14,662 bases of DNA from a bacterium (GCA_026416755.1 JAOAEP010000074.1:1-14662), one strand, 5' to 3'. Counted from the first letter of the stretch, positions 6,267 to 13,916 are shown. The notes: generated from the letters alone by a model not told the origin. Numbers and translations: made by a program.

Positions 6267-9183
6267 TTTTTTCTATTAAATAAACTTTACCAAAACCAAA
6301 GGGTAAAGTGGAATAATCTATGGTTCTATCCTTGTTTTTAAACCATTTTTTCCCCAAATCAATAAATGAAAAAGGACCTACCCATTCTGGGTTGTGTTCT
6401 TTCAAATGATGTGGTCCTAACAGATTTCTTAAACTGGAAAAAATTTCAATTTCAAAAATATTTTTCCTTTCACTTAAAAATTCTGTAATTTCAATTTCAT
6501 AAGGAGGTAAATATATTATTCCCACTTCATTATCATTTATTTTTATTTTTGCCACAATACCTTTAAATTCTTCAAATCTTAAAAAAATTTTCTTTTTATA
6601 TCTTTTTTCAACCTCAATTTCTTTAATTCCTTTAATACTACCAATATAAAATGGATATCCTTGAGTATTTAAATCTTCTTCATTAATTTGTGTCTCTTTT
6701 TCAGCAATAACAAAATCGTTTAAAAAATAACCTCCATCTTCGTACCTAATTTTTTTTGCTTTGACAATGAAGTTTCCAAGAATATAAATGTTTTCAATTT
6801 CAATACCATTTTTTTTAAAAATTAGAGTGTTTTTTATTTTAGGAGGGATAAATACAGTACCCATTTCTATTTTGTTTTTTCCTTTTTTAATAAACTCCTT
6901 TGGAATCTTTATTCTCTTAAATGAGGGATCAATCCATATACCAATATCTTCTTTTTTTAAAATTTTACCATTTAATTTTATACTGTATTTTTCAATATTT
7001 TCAACGACTAAATCTAAATCTTTTGTATAATTTTCATTTTCAAATTCAAAAAGTAAACTTATCCTTTGTTTTTTGTTTTCTTTCTCTAAAATCTGTTGAA
7101 TTTGTAAAACCGGCATTTTTCCAGACCATCTTTTATCATTACCTCTTTTGAATTTACAGTAATCAATAACAAGTACATTTTCTGATAATATTTCAATCTT
7201 CCAGTTTTTTATTTCTCTTTTTTCTATCTCTTCTTCTTTTTTGCTAAATTTTGAAATTAAAGATTTTTCACTTTTATCAATAAGAAAAAGAGCAGAACCA
7301 ACTGGATATAAATTTTCTTCTATAATAATATCTTCATTATCCTTTTTAGCATAAATTGGTTCTATTTTTCCTTTAAATGAGTCAATTTTATAAATTTTCC
7401 CTTCATGCTTAAAAGATATAAAAGTTCTATATGAATTTTTTAAAGAAGTATTGTTTATAAAAACTATTTCAATATTTTCATCAATTTTTCTTCTATGAAT
7501 AAAAATCTCAGGGATTTCCTTTTCATTTTCTCCATATATTTCAAATTCTTTTTTTACATTACTTTTTAATTTTTCAATCAAGGATGGAATTGAAGAGTAA
7601 AAAATTATTTCTGGTTTAAAGTCTATTTCTTTTTTTTCTCCTTCTATCAGGTATGGGAAGAAATTTTCTGAAGCAAAAACTTTACCTCCTTCTGATATAA
7701 ATTTTTTAATCATTTTTACCGTATTTTTTCTTAAACTTATTAAAGGAGGTAATATTATACATTTATATTCGCTTCTTCCTATTATAAACTTTCCATCTTT
7801 TACTTGCCCATATCTTTCAATTAAACTTTCACTTCCAAATTCATATTCAAATTTATTTTCAAGTAAAATTTGTGTTAACTGAGATAAACTTTCTTCATAG
7901 GGTAAAAGTTTTTTTCTATTTCTCAGTATCCATGCTGTTTCAATAGGATGAATAACCAAAATATCTGCGATAAATCTTCCATGGCTCATAATAAAATTTA
8001 CTCTTGCAAAATAATCTTCAAGTTCTTTTTGATATTTCCAGTATGGCTGATGATGAGAAATTGTTGGAGGGAAATCTCTCTTTCTACAACCTTTCAGTGA
8101 GTACAAATACAAATGCGGACAAAAAAAGTTTATTCCCAGAGAAATATGCCAATCTCCAATCCATTTTCTTTCTTTGAGTGTTAAATTCTGTCCTGAACAA
8201 CCATATAGTTCGCTTAAGACCCTCTCTTTTCCGAGTTGATTGGCAACTGAACTACATTGTTTTAAAGTTAAAGGATTTTTCAAATTTCTTCCAAGATGGT
8301 CAACTCCAGGCCATTGCATAAATTCATATAAACTCATAGCATCTCCAATTGATTCTATTTGACTACTTAAAGTATCTTCTTTCAAATAATGACCAGTTAA
8401 AAAAAGACGGTTTTTTTCACAAAAATTATATATATTTTCTCCAAAATTTTTAACAAAAAGTTCTGTTATTAATCTTGAAAACTGGTATCTAACTAATTCA
8501 AAACCTTCTTTTTCTTCAATAAGTAAATTTATTTTTGAATAAATATCATAACCATATTTCTGTTTAAATATTTTTCTGAAATGTTTTGTCCATGGGAAAA
8601 AATAAATTTTTTGTCCTTTTTTTATTAATCTGTCATGAAGATAATTTGGTTCATCTGTAAAAATTGCAGGAATAGTATCTGGAATAAAATTTTTAAATGA
8701 TTTTACATATCTCTCATAGGTTGATTTTATAAAATCATTAACTGTCTTCGCATTCATTGTATCAATATAAGTTAAATTGTTATACCAATCAGATTTTTCT
8801 CCTTCAATAACTTTTTTCTTCCATTTTTTCCCTTTTTTCCATACCTTTAAAACTTTTACTCTGTTTTCTTTTTTTCTAGGAATAAGACCACTTGCAAAAC
8901 CACTTGGCCATCTATCTTCGTCATATAAATACATTTTCATCCCTTTTTGTTTTGCATATTTAACTGTTTCTTCTATACATTTTATCCATTCTTCTGATAA
9001 ATATGGTGTAATTAAACCGATTCTTGAATGCATAAATCCCCCACCAAAACCACCTTCTTTCATCATGTCTACTTGGTATTTTAATTGTTCAATTTCTAAA
9101 CTATCATTCCAGGACCAGAAAGGAGCACTCCTATAAATAGAATCTACTTTCTCAAAACCATCAATTATTCTTTTTTCTATCAT
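6250..9183 (-). CDS. GH106-like glycoside hydrolase (putative alpha-L-rhamnosidase family)
   Basis: This large 977-residue protein resembles glycosyl hydrolases related to family GH106. N-terminal motifs include PFWSWND (21-27), GGFMHSRIGL (48-57), YLYDEDRWPSGFA (85-97), FTDEPN (175-180) and LSELYG (323-328). Glu178 and Glu325 are the likely catalytic acid and base by analogy with the two glutamates of characterised GH106 rhamnosidases, though the assignment is by pattern only. A segment with IHPIETAW (411-418) begins the second, Rossmann-like region, and the C-terminal half is beta-rich and probably a carbohydrate-binding sandwich. No signal peptide is visible, so it probably acts on oligosaccharides inside the cell. 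The start ATG overlaps the deacetylase stop, with GGAG seven bases upstream. No transporter or regulator for sugar uptake is adjacent. Exact substrate is uncertain; rhamnosidase is a family guess. Confidence 0.8.
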   Translation of the reverse strand: MIEKRIIDGFEKVDSIYRSAPFWSWNDSLEIEQLKYQVDMMKEGGFGGGFMHSRIGLITPYLSEEWIKCIEETVKYAKQKGMKMYLYDEDRWPSGFASGLIPRKKENRVKVLKVWKKGKKWKKKVIEGEKSDWYNNLTYIDTMNAKTVNDFIKSTYERYVKSFKNFIPDTIPAIFTDEPNYLHDRLIKKGQKIYFFPWTKHFRKIFKQKYGYDIYSKINLLIEEKEGFELVRYQFSRLITELFVKNFGENIYNFCEKNRLFLTGHYLKEDTLSSQIESIGDAMSLYEFMQWPGVDHLGRNLKNPLTLKQCSSVANQLGKERVLSELYGCSGQNLTLKERKWIGDWHISLGINFFCPHLYLYSLKGCRKRDFPPTISHHQPYWKYQKELEDYFARVNFIMSHGRFIADILVIHPIETAWILRNRKKLLPYEESLSQLTQILLENKFEYEFGSESLIERYGQVKDGKFIIGRSEYKCIILPPLISLRKNTVKMIKKFISEGGKVFASENFFPYLIEGEKKEIDFKPEIIFYSSIPSLIEKLKSNVKKEFEIYGENEKEIPEIFIHRRKIDENIEIVFINNTSLKNSYRTFISFKHEGKIYKIDSFKGKIEPIYAKKDNEDIIIEENLYPVGSALFLIDKSEKSLISKFSKKEEEIEKREIKNWKIEILSENVLVIDYCKFKRGNDKRWSGKMPVLQIQQILEKENKKQRISLLFEFENENYTKDLDLVVENIEKYSIKLNGKILKKEDIGIWIDPSFKRIKIPKEFIKKGKNKIEMGTVFIPPKIKNTLIFKKNGIEIENIYILGNFIVKAKKIRYEDGGYFLNDFVIAEKETQINEEDLNTQGYPFYIGSIKGIKEIEVEKRYKKKIFLRFEEFKGIVAKIKINDNEVGIIYLPPYEIEITEFLSERKNIFEIEIFSSLRNLLGPHHLKEHNPEWVGPFSFIDLGKKWFKNKDRTIDYSTLPFGFGKVYLIEKNGENI

Positions 9184-10058
9184 TTGCTAACTCCCGTTTC
9201 AGATGAATATAAAAGACCAGAAATAAAACAATAAAATAAATTCCCTATTTTAGAAATATGATATCCACCTTCTAAAATAAAAAAAGTTTTTTTAAAAAGA
9301 GAGGAAATTTTTTTACCTAATACATAATAATCTGTTTCAGTTAAACTTAATTCAAGAAGAGGGTCATCTATATAAGTATCAAAACCACATGAAATACCTA
9401 TTATATCTGGTGAAAAATTTTTTATTATCTCCAATGCTTTATCAAAACTTTCAAGATATTTTTTTGAACTTGAAAAAGGTGGTAATGGGAAATTATAACA
9501 ATTTTCAAAAGAATATTTTCCAGTTCCAGGGTAAGCAGGAAATTGATGAATTGAAACATATATCACATTTTCTTCGCCTTTTAAAATTTCTTCTGTTCCA
9601 TTTCCATGATGTCCATCAATATCTAAAACTGCAACTCTATAATTTTTAAATAATAATTTTTTAACTGCAATTGCCATATTATTGAAATAACAAAAACCAC
9701 CGATATTATTTCTCCCTGCATGATGTCCTGGGGGCCTAGCAAGGGAAAAACCAATTTCTCCTTCAAGAGATATTTCACTTGCTATAATGGCTGCTCCAGC
9801 AGATAAACAAGCATAATGAAATATATTTGGTATGTTAGGACAATCAGGGTCAAAAAAACTATTATTTTTTACTTTTTTTATTAATTCTGGAGTATGAACA
9901 AGTAATAAATCATCTTCATTACAAGGAGAAGGTTTAACAAATTGAAAGTCACCCTTTTTTTTAAGATAATTTATTATACTTTCAATTCTTTCAGGTGATT
10001 CAGGATGGGATATTTCTTTATATTTCAGAAATTCTTCAGAATAAACAAATTTTATCAT
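9180..10058 (-). CDS. Histone deacetylase family zinc amidohydrolase
   Basis: This is a 292-residue arginase/deacetylase-fold enzyme expected to remove acetyl groups from lysine side chains or small amines such as acetylpolyamines. All the catalytic landmarks are present: SHPESPER (17-24), RPPGHHAG with the His112-His113 dyad (108-115), GGFCYFNN (120-127), zinc ligands Asp148 and His150 in DIDGHHGNGT, zinc ligand Asp227 in GFDTY, and the transition-state Tyr266 in EGGYH. It should therefore be active and cytoplasmic. Length is typical of bacterial AcuC/HDAC-like proteins. The ATG overlaps the kinase stop codon in an ATGA junction, with AGGA upstream, and its own TGA overlaps the glycosidase start. 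Substrate cannot be told from sequence: acetylated protein, acetylpolyamine, or an acetylated sugar handled with the neighbouring glycosidase are all possible. Confidence 0.93.
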   Translation of the reverse strand: MIKFVYSEEFLKYKEISHPESPERIESIINYLKKKGDFQFVKPSPCNEDDLLLVHTPELIKKVKNNSFFDPDCPNIPNIFHYACLSAGAAIIASEISLEGEIGFSLARPPGHHAGRNNIGGFCYFNNMAIAVKKLLFKNYRVAVLDIDGHHGNGTEEILKGEENVIYVSIHQFPAYPGTGKYSFENCYNFPLPPFSSSKKYLESFDKALEIIKNFSPDIIGISCGFDTYIDDPLLELSLTETDYYVLGKKISSLFKKTFFILEGGYHISKIGNLFYCFISGLLYSSETGVSK

Positions 10059-10813
10059 TCAATTTTCCTATTTTCAAGAATATAAATAATTCCTTCCATA
10101 CTTTCAAATCTATTTTCTGGAATTGGGTCAGTTGCTATTTTAATTATGTTTTTTATTTTCTCAGGTATAGGGAAGTTTAGGTCTTTATAAATTTTTTCAA
10201 TTGTTTTTCCAAAAGAATAAATATCACTTTTTTCAGTTGTAGGTTTTCCTTTAAAAATCTCTGGTGCAACGAATCCTTCTGTTCCTCCTTTGTATTCACT
10301 TTTATTAAATAATATCCTTCCTGTTTTTGCTAATCCAAAATCAGTAATCTTTACTTTTTCTAACGAAAAAGAAATCAATATATTTGAGGGGTTTATGTCT
10401 TTATGTATTATACCATTTTGATGAATGTAAGAGATACCTTTTGCTGCTTTAGTAATAATATCAATAATGTTTTTTTCATCAAAAATCTCTTTATTTGTTC
10501 TTATTGCTTTTGATAAGTCAATATCAATAAACTCCATTAAGATGAAAAAATTACCATTATATTCAAAAACATCAAAAACTCTTACTACATTTGGATGCTC
10601 TAAACTTTTTGCTATCTTCCCTTCTTTCAAAAACCTTTTAATTTGGTCCTTTTCAAATCTTCTTGGATGTAAAACTTTAACAGCAATAACTGAATTATAT
10701 AAAGGGAATGGTTCTATTGTTTCTGCTCTATATACAGTTGCAAAACCACCTGCTCCAATCATTTCTTTTAATTGATACCCTTTAATTATATATCCAGTTC
10801 TTATTTTTTCCAT
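10055..10813 (-). CDS. Soluble Ser/Thr protein kinase (Pkn2/PknB type)
   Basis: This protein is essentially only a eukaryotic-like kinase domain that phosphorylates Ser or Thr on target proteins. Residue numbers count from the ATG at 10813. The glycine loop is GAGGFATVY (20-28), the ATP lysine is in IAVKVL (Lys46), the catalytic loop is HKDINPSN (137-144), the metal motif is TDFGLA (157-162), and FVAPEI and DIYSFG follow. The catalytic loop has Asn where most Ser/Thr kinases have Lys (HRDxKxxN), but bacterial kinases with HKDINPSN exist, so activity is likely. There is no membrane anchor or PASTA sensor. A TTG at 10825 could add four residues, but a TATAAT at 10837-10842 would leave almost no leader for it, so ATG is preferred. 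It is the first gene of a five-gene overlapping chain, so it may modify a downstream product, as inference. Confidence 0.9.
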   Translation of the reverse strand: MEKIRTGYIIKGYQLKEMIGAGGFATVYRAETIEPFPLYNSVIAVKVLHPRRFEKDQIKRFLKEGKIAKSLEHPNVVRVFDVFEYNGNFFILMEFIDIDLSKAIRTNKEIFDEKNIIDIITKAAKGISYIHQNGIIHKDINPSNILISFSLEKVKITDFGLAKTGRILFNKSEYKGGTEGFVAPEIFKGKPTTEKSDIYSFGKTIEKIYKDLNFPIPEKIKNIIKIATDPIPENRFESMEGIIYILENRKIE

Positions 10814-10836
10814 TTTATTTTTCAAAACTATTTTCT

Positions 10837-10865
10837 ATTATAAAACATTTTTTCTTTTTTTTCTA
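10837..10865 (-). promoter_or_regulatory. Putative promoter of the kinase operon
   Basis: On the minus strand a consensus TATAAT (10837-10842) has TAGAAA (10860-10865; four of six matches to TTGACA) at 17 bases spacing. Transcription would start near 10830, giving a leader of about 17 bases to the ATG at 10813. The DNA is very AT-rich, so chance matches are expected; position in the only divergent intergenic gap is the main support. Confidence 0.45.
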
Positions 10866-10869
10866 TAAT
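10842..10869 (+). promoter_or_regulatory. Putative promoter of the PilZ gene
   Basis: A consensus TATAAT sits at 10864-10869 on the plus strand. The upstream element is weak (AAAACA at 10842-10847, spacing 16). Transcription would begin near 10876 and leave a leader of about 47 bases. The box overlaps the -35 region of the opposite promoter. A TTACCT/AGGTAA inverted repeat (10878-10883 and 10898-10903) follows in the leader. A ribosome site GGAG lies at 10913-10916. Confidence 0.4.
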
Positions 10870-10922
10870 ATAAATCTTTACCTCTTTTGTAAATCTAAGG
10901 TAATATAAAGATGGAGTAAATT

Positions 10923-11552
10923 ATGGAAATTAAAGATTTAAAAGAAATAAAAAAAGTTAAAATCTTTATTGATAATGAAAAAATTATGGGAGAAATAATT
11001 GATGTTGATAATTGGGGTAAAATGATAATTTCAGTTCCTCAAATGACTAAAACAGTGCCTGTTGAACTTGGAAAAAGAGGAGAAATTTTTTTTGAAAAAG
11101 ATGGAATAGAATTTTTCATTTCTGGGAAGATATTTTCACAAGGGATAGAAAGAATATTTTTTATACCGGAAACAGATATATTAAAAGAAAAAAGAAAAAA
11201 TGAAAGATATGAGACACCTTTTGTTAAATGTATTTTAACAAAAGAAGCAGGGAAATTTCATAAAGAAATAATAAGTGGAAATGTTTTAAATATTTCTCTT
11301 TCAGGAGCTAAAATTGAAACCAACTTACCTTTAAACGAAAATTCTGCTTATATAATAAAAATTGATTTTACAATAAGGAATAAAATTTATCCATTCAGTG
11401 CAAGGTGTAAACTAAAATATATAAAGAAAATGAGAACTGTTTTTCTAAATGGTGTAGAATTTATTGAATTTGATTATCTCTCACTTGAAAATCTAAAAAA
11501 ATATCTTCTTTTTCTTGAGAGGAAATTTGAAAAAGATGCCTTAAATTATTGA
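10923..11552 (+). CDS. PilZ domain protein, putative c-di-GMP receptor
   Basis: This is a 209-residue cytoplasmic protein with an N-terminal YcgR-like beta domain (about residues 1-85) and a PilZ domain (about 88-195). The c-di-GMP-binding motifs are present: Arg91-x3-Arg95 in KRKNERYE, and the NxSxxG motif NISLSG (123-128). Proteins of this build bind c-di-GMP and adjust motility, pilus function or polysaccharide production through protein contacts. GGAG at 10913-10916 precedes the ATG. The gene stands alone on the plus strand, divergent from the kinase operon and convergent with a PilB/GspE ATPase gene, with only four bases between the two stop codons. The neighbour suggests a role in pilus or secretion control, but a specific partner is not shown. 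Confidence 0.88.
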   Translation: MEIKDLKEIKKVKIFIDNEKIMGEIIDVDNWGKMIISVPQMTKTVPVELGKRGEIFFEKDGIEFFISGKIFSQGIERIFFIPETDILKEKRKNERYETPFVKCILTKEAGKFHKEIISGNVLNISLSGAKIETNLPLNENSAYIIKIDFTIRNKIYPFSARCKLKYIKKMRTVFLNGVEFIEFDYLSLENLKKYLLFLERKFEKDALNY

Positions 11553-11572
11553 TTTTTCAGTCCTCTTTTTTT
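11518..11572 (+). terminator. Possible intrinsic terminator after the PilZ gene
   Basis: AGAGGA (11518-11523) can pair with TCCTCT (11561-11566), and TGAAAAA (11528-11534) with TTTTTCA (11553-11559), giving an interrupted stem around an 18-base loop. A T run extends to 11572. The structure has an asymmetric bulge and few GC pairs, and it overlaps the 3' ends of both convergent genes. On the minus strand no T run follows, so it would work only for the PilZ transcript. Confidence 0.3.
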
Positions 11573-13233
11573 GTTGTATAAAGAACTTCAGAAATTGTTG
11601 TTATTCCAGCAAGAACTTTTTTAATCCCATCTTCTCTTAATGATTCCATTCCTGATCTTTTTGCCACTTCCTTTATTTCAGTAAGGTCTGGATTTCTCAT
11701 TATTACTCTTCTTAATTCCTCATTTATAACCATTAATTCAAAAATTCCTGTTCTTCCTCCATAACCAGTTCCATTACATAAATGACATCCTTTCCCTCTA
11801 TAAAATTTTAGGTCTTCTTTTTCTAAAAGAGATGGGTCAAGCATCTTAATTTCTTCTACATATGGTGTATATTCTTCTTTACAGGATACACAAATACTTC
11901 TTACAAGTCGTTGATTTAATACTCCTATTAAAGATGAAGATATTAAATATGATTCAACTCCCATATCTAAAAGTCGTATGATTGCCCCAGGAGCTGTATT
12001 TGTATGTAATGTAGATAGAACAAGATGTCCTGTTTGGGCTGCTCTAAAGGCAATTTCTGCTGTTTCTATATCTCTTATTTCTCCTACCATTACTATATCG
12101 GGGTCTTGTCTTAAAATCGACCTTAAAGCAACAGAAAAAGTTAAACCTGATTTTGGATTTACCTGTGTTTGATTAACATTTTTAAGATGATATTCAACAG
12201 GGTCCTCAACTGTTATAATTTTTCTATGAGTACTATCAAGTTCATTTAAGGAAGAATATAAAGTTGTTGTTTTTCCACTTCCTGTCGGCCCTGTGACTAA
12301 AATCATACCATACGGTTCATCAAGAAGAATTCTCCATCTATGAAGAACTTCAGGGAAAAAACCGAGTTGTTCAAGACCAGAGATTATATTCCTTTTATCA
12401 AGAACTCTTAAGGCGACCATCTCACCAAAAATAGTGGGGAAAGTTGAAACTCTTAAATCTACATCTCTTCCATATAATTTCATTTTAAAATATCCATCCT
12501 GTGGAATTCTTTTTTCTGCAATGTCAAGATTTGATAGAACTTTTATATGAGAAACAATTGATTGATAAAGTTCAAGAGGTGGAGGGGGGAATTCATAAAG
12601 GAATCCATTTATTCTGTATCTTAATCTTAAACCTTCTTCTTCAATTTCAAGATGTATATCTGTTGCTTTTAATTCAATGGCCTTTGAAACAAGATCTTCA
12701 ACAACACTAACCGCTGATGATTCAGTAACTTCTTTTACTCTTATTGGTTTGAAAACTTTATCAGGCATTTCCCTTTTTTCTATAGGGGAGATAACTTCAA
12801 TTCCACCTTGGGAAATAAGTGTTTCTATTATTTCTTTTATCTCAAATTCTTTAGCCAGTCTTGTTTCAATTTCCATTCCTGTTATTTTCTTTAATTCATT
12901 TATTACCTCTTCGTCTGTAGGGTCAACCATAGCACAAATAAGTTTGTTATTTCCTTTAAATATTGAAACTGTTCTATATTTTCTACATGTGAATTCAGGA
13001 AGTAATTTTAAAATATCTTTGTCTATATTCATCTGGCTTATTTGGACAGGGATACATTTAAGTTCTTTTAAAGCCAAATTATACCATCTATCAGCGGAAA
13101 TAAGACCAAATTTTATAAGCAAATAACCAAAAGGTGCACCTGTTTTTTCTTTTTCTTTTAACACAATCTCTATCTGGTCATCTCTTATATTTTCCTTTTT
13201 CTTCAAAATTTCTATAATTTCATTTCTTTTCAT
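11557..13233 (-). CDS. pilB: Type IV pilus / type II secretion assembly ATPase PilB/GspE
   Basis: This 558-residue hexameric ATPase powers polymerisation of type IV pili or the type II secretion pseudopilus at the inner face of the membrane. An N-terminal MshEN/GspE-N-like domain (about residues 20-140) precedes the ATPase. Walker A is GPTGSGKT (315-322), the Asp box is ITVEDPVEY (340-348), Walker B is in DIVMVGEIRD (379-388), and the His box is TGHLVLSTLHTN (401-412). The zinc site is Cys448, Cys451, Cys483 and Cys486. All motifs look intact. The N-terminal domain lacks the arginine of the RLGxxL c-di-GMP motif (sequence APFGYLL), so direct c-di-GMP binding is doubtful. Pilus versus secretion use cannot be separated without pilC, pilT or gspF, which are not in the window. 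The gene overlaps tlpA by 14 bases and ends four bases from the convergent PilZ gene. Confidence 0.93.
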   Translation of the reverse strand: MKRNEIIEILKKKENIRDDQIEIVLKEKEKTGAPFGYLLIKFGLISADRWYNLALKELKCIPVQISQMNIDKDILKLLPEFTCRKYRTVSIFKGNNKLICAMVDPTDEEVINELKKITGMEIETRLAKEFEIKEIIETLISQGGIEVISPIEKREMPDKVFKPIRVKEVTESSAVSVVEDLVSKAIELKATDIHLEIEEEGLRLRYRINGFLYEFPPPPLELYQSIVSHIKVLSNLDIAEKRIPQDGYFKMKLYGRDVDLRVSTFPTIFGEMVALRVLDKRNIISGLEQLGFFPEVLHRWRILLDEPYGMILVTGPTGSGKTTTLYSSLNELDSTHRKIITVEDPVEYHLKNVNQTQVNPKSGLTFSVALRSILRQDPDIVMVGEIRDIETAEIAFRAAQTGHLVLSTLHTNTAPGAIIRLLDMGVESYLISSSLIGVLNQRLVRSICVSCKEEYTPYVEEIKMLDPSLLEKEDLKFYRGKGCHLCNGTGYGGRTGIFELMVINEELRRVIMRNPDLTEIKEVAKRSGMESLREDGIKKVLAGITTISEVLYTTKKED

Positions 13234-13687
13234 TTTTTAAAATTTCTTTTAATTCTTCTTCTCTTATTATTCCAATTTTTTTCAATTTTATATATCCATT
13301 TTCATCAATTATAAAAGTTGTTGGTACCGCTCTTATACCCCCATAAAGTTCTTCTATTTTTCCATCACTTATACAGATAGGATAATTTATATTGAATTTT
13401 TTTATGATTTCTTCAACATCCTTTTTTTTCCCACTTACTTCAATACCAATAATTTCTACTTTATTCTTGTTTTCATTATAGAATTTTACAAAATCTGGAA
13501 TTTCTGCTCTACAAGGACCACACCAGACAGCCCAGAAGTTAAGAATAACTTTTTTACCCTTATAATTTGAAAGTTTAATAATCCTTCCATCAATAGAATT
13601 GAGTGTAAAATCTGGTGCTTTTTTCAATTCTTCTCCTCTCAAAATTAAAAAATTAAAGACTAAAAAAATAAGAATTAATTTTTTCAT
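13220..13687 (-). CDS. TlpA/ResA-like exported thioredoxin
   Basis: This is a 155-residue thiol-disulfide oxidoreductase of the AhpC-TSA/Redoxin thioredoxin fold. Residues 1-18 form a hydrophobic signal or anchor (MKKLILIFLVFNFLIL), with no clear lipobox cysteine, so the enzyme faces the outside of the cytoplasmic membrane. The active site WCGPC lies at 55-59, and the cis-proline is in AVPTTF (Pro122). It probably reduces or isomerises disulfides in envelope proteins, such as cytochrome or pilin-type substrates. AAAGGAG at 13692-13698 sets the ATG. It is 11 bases downstream of a small cysteine-rich gene and its 3' end overlaps pilB by 14 bases. Partner membrane electron donor (CcdA/DsbD) is not in the window. 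Confidence 0.9.
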   Translation of the reverse strand: MKKLILIFLVFNFLILRGEELKKAPDFTLNSIDGRIIKLSNYKGKKVILNFWAVWCGPCRAEIPDFVKFYNENKNKVEIIGIEVSGKKKDVEEIIKKFNINYPICISDGKIEELYGGIRAVPTTFIIDENGYIKLKKIGIIREEELKEILKNEKK

Positions 13688-13691
13688 TTGG

Positions 13692-13698
13692 CTCCTTT
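13692..13698 (-). promoter_or_regulatory. Shine-Dalgarno for the TlpA-like gene
   Basis: On the minus strand AAAGGAG lies four bases before the ATG at 13687. It fills most of the short gap after the preceding small gene, supporting both the start and co-transcription. Confidence 0.75.
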
Positions 13699-13899
13699 CT
13701 ATTTAATTTTTTCATTTAAAATTTCAAGTTTCTCATCAATAGAAACAAGGTGTGTCATTATACAACATTTCTCTTTATTATTCCACCATGCACAATTTTC
13801 TTCTATACATAAATCAAAATCTTCTACTTGTTCAGGAACTCCAAAAGCAGCTTCTCCAAGAGGTCTTTTCTGCATCCTTAATCTTAAAGGACATTTCAT
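13699..13899 (-). CDS. Small cysteine-rich protein of unknown function
   Basis: This 66-residue protein has five cysteines: Cys3 in MKCPL, Cys31, Cys36, Cys45 and Cys46. The core is DLCIEENCAWWNNKEKCC, and a short helical tail (LVSIDEKLEILNEKIK) follows. I recall small proteins with this C-x4-CAWW pattern in many anaerobes, annotated as hypothetical; a metal site such as zinc or an iron-sulfur cluster would fit, but this is inference. It has no signal peptide. Reality of the gene is supported by a strong ribosome site (AAGGGGGTGA at 13904-13913), tight spacing of 17 bases after the phosphomutase stop and 11 bases before the thioredoxin gene, and the non-random composition with paired cysteines. 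The overlapping frames on the plus strand lack such features. Confidence 0.8.
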   Translation of the reverse strand: MKCPLRLRMQKRPLGEAAFGVPEQVEDFDLCIEENCAWWNNKEKCCIMTHLVSIDEKLEILNEKIK

Positions 13900-13903
13900 A
13901 TTC

Positions 13904-13913
13904 TCACCCCCTT
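13904..13913 (-). promoter_or_regulatory. Shine-Dalgarno for the 66-residue protein
   Basis: On the minus strand AAGGGGGTGA sits four bases before the ATG at 13899. It differs by one base from the anti-16S consensus AAGGAGGTGA and decides that this small frame is translated. Confidence 0.75.
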
Positions 13914-13916
13914 TTT

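Noticed and set aside
6788..9136. Plus-strand open frames opposite the glycosidase
   Set aside because: Phenylalanine-rich antisense translations produced by A-rich codons of the real gene.
12501..13126. Plus-strand open frames opposite the pilus ATPase
   Set aside because: pilB has every motif intact along this stretch; the opposite frames carry no domain.
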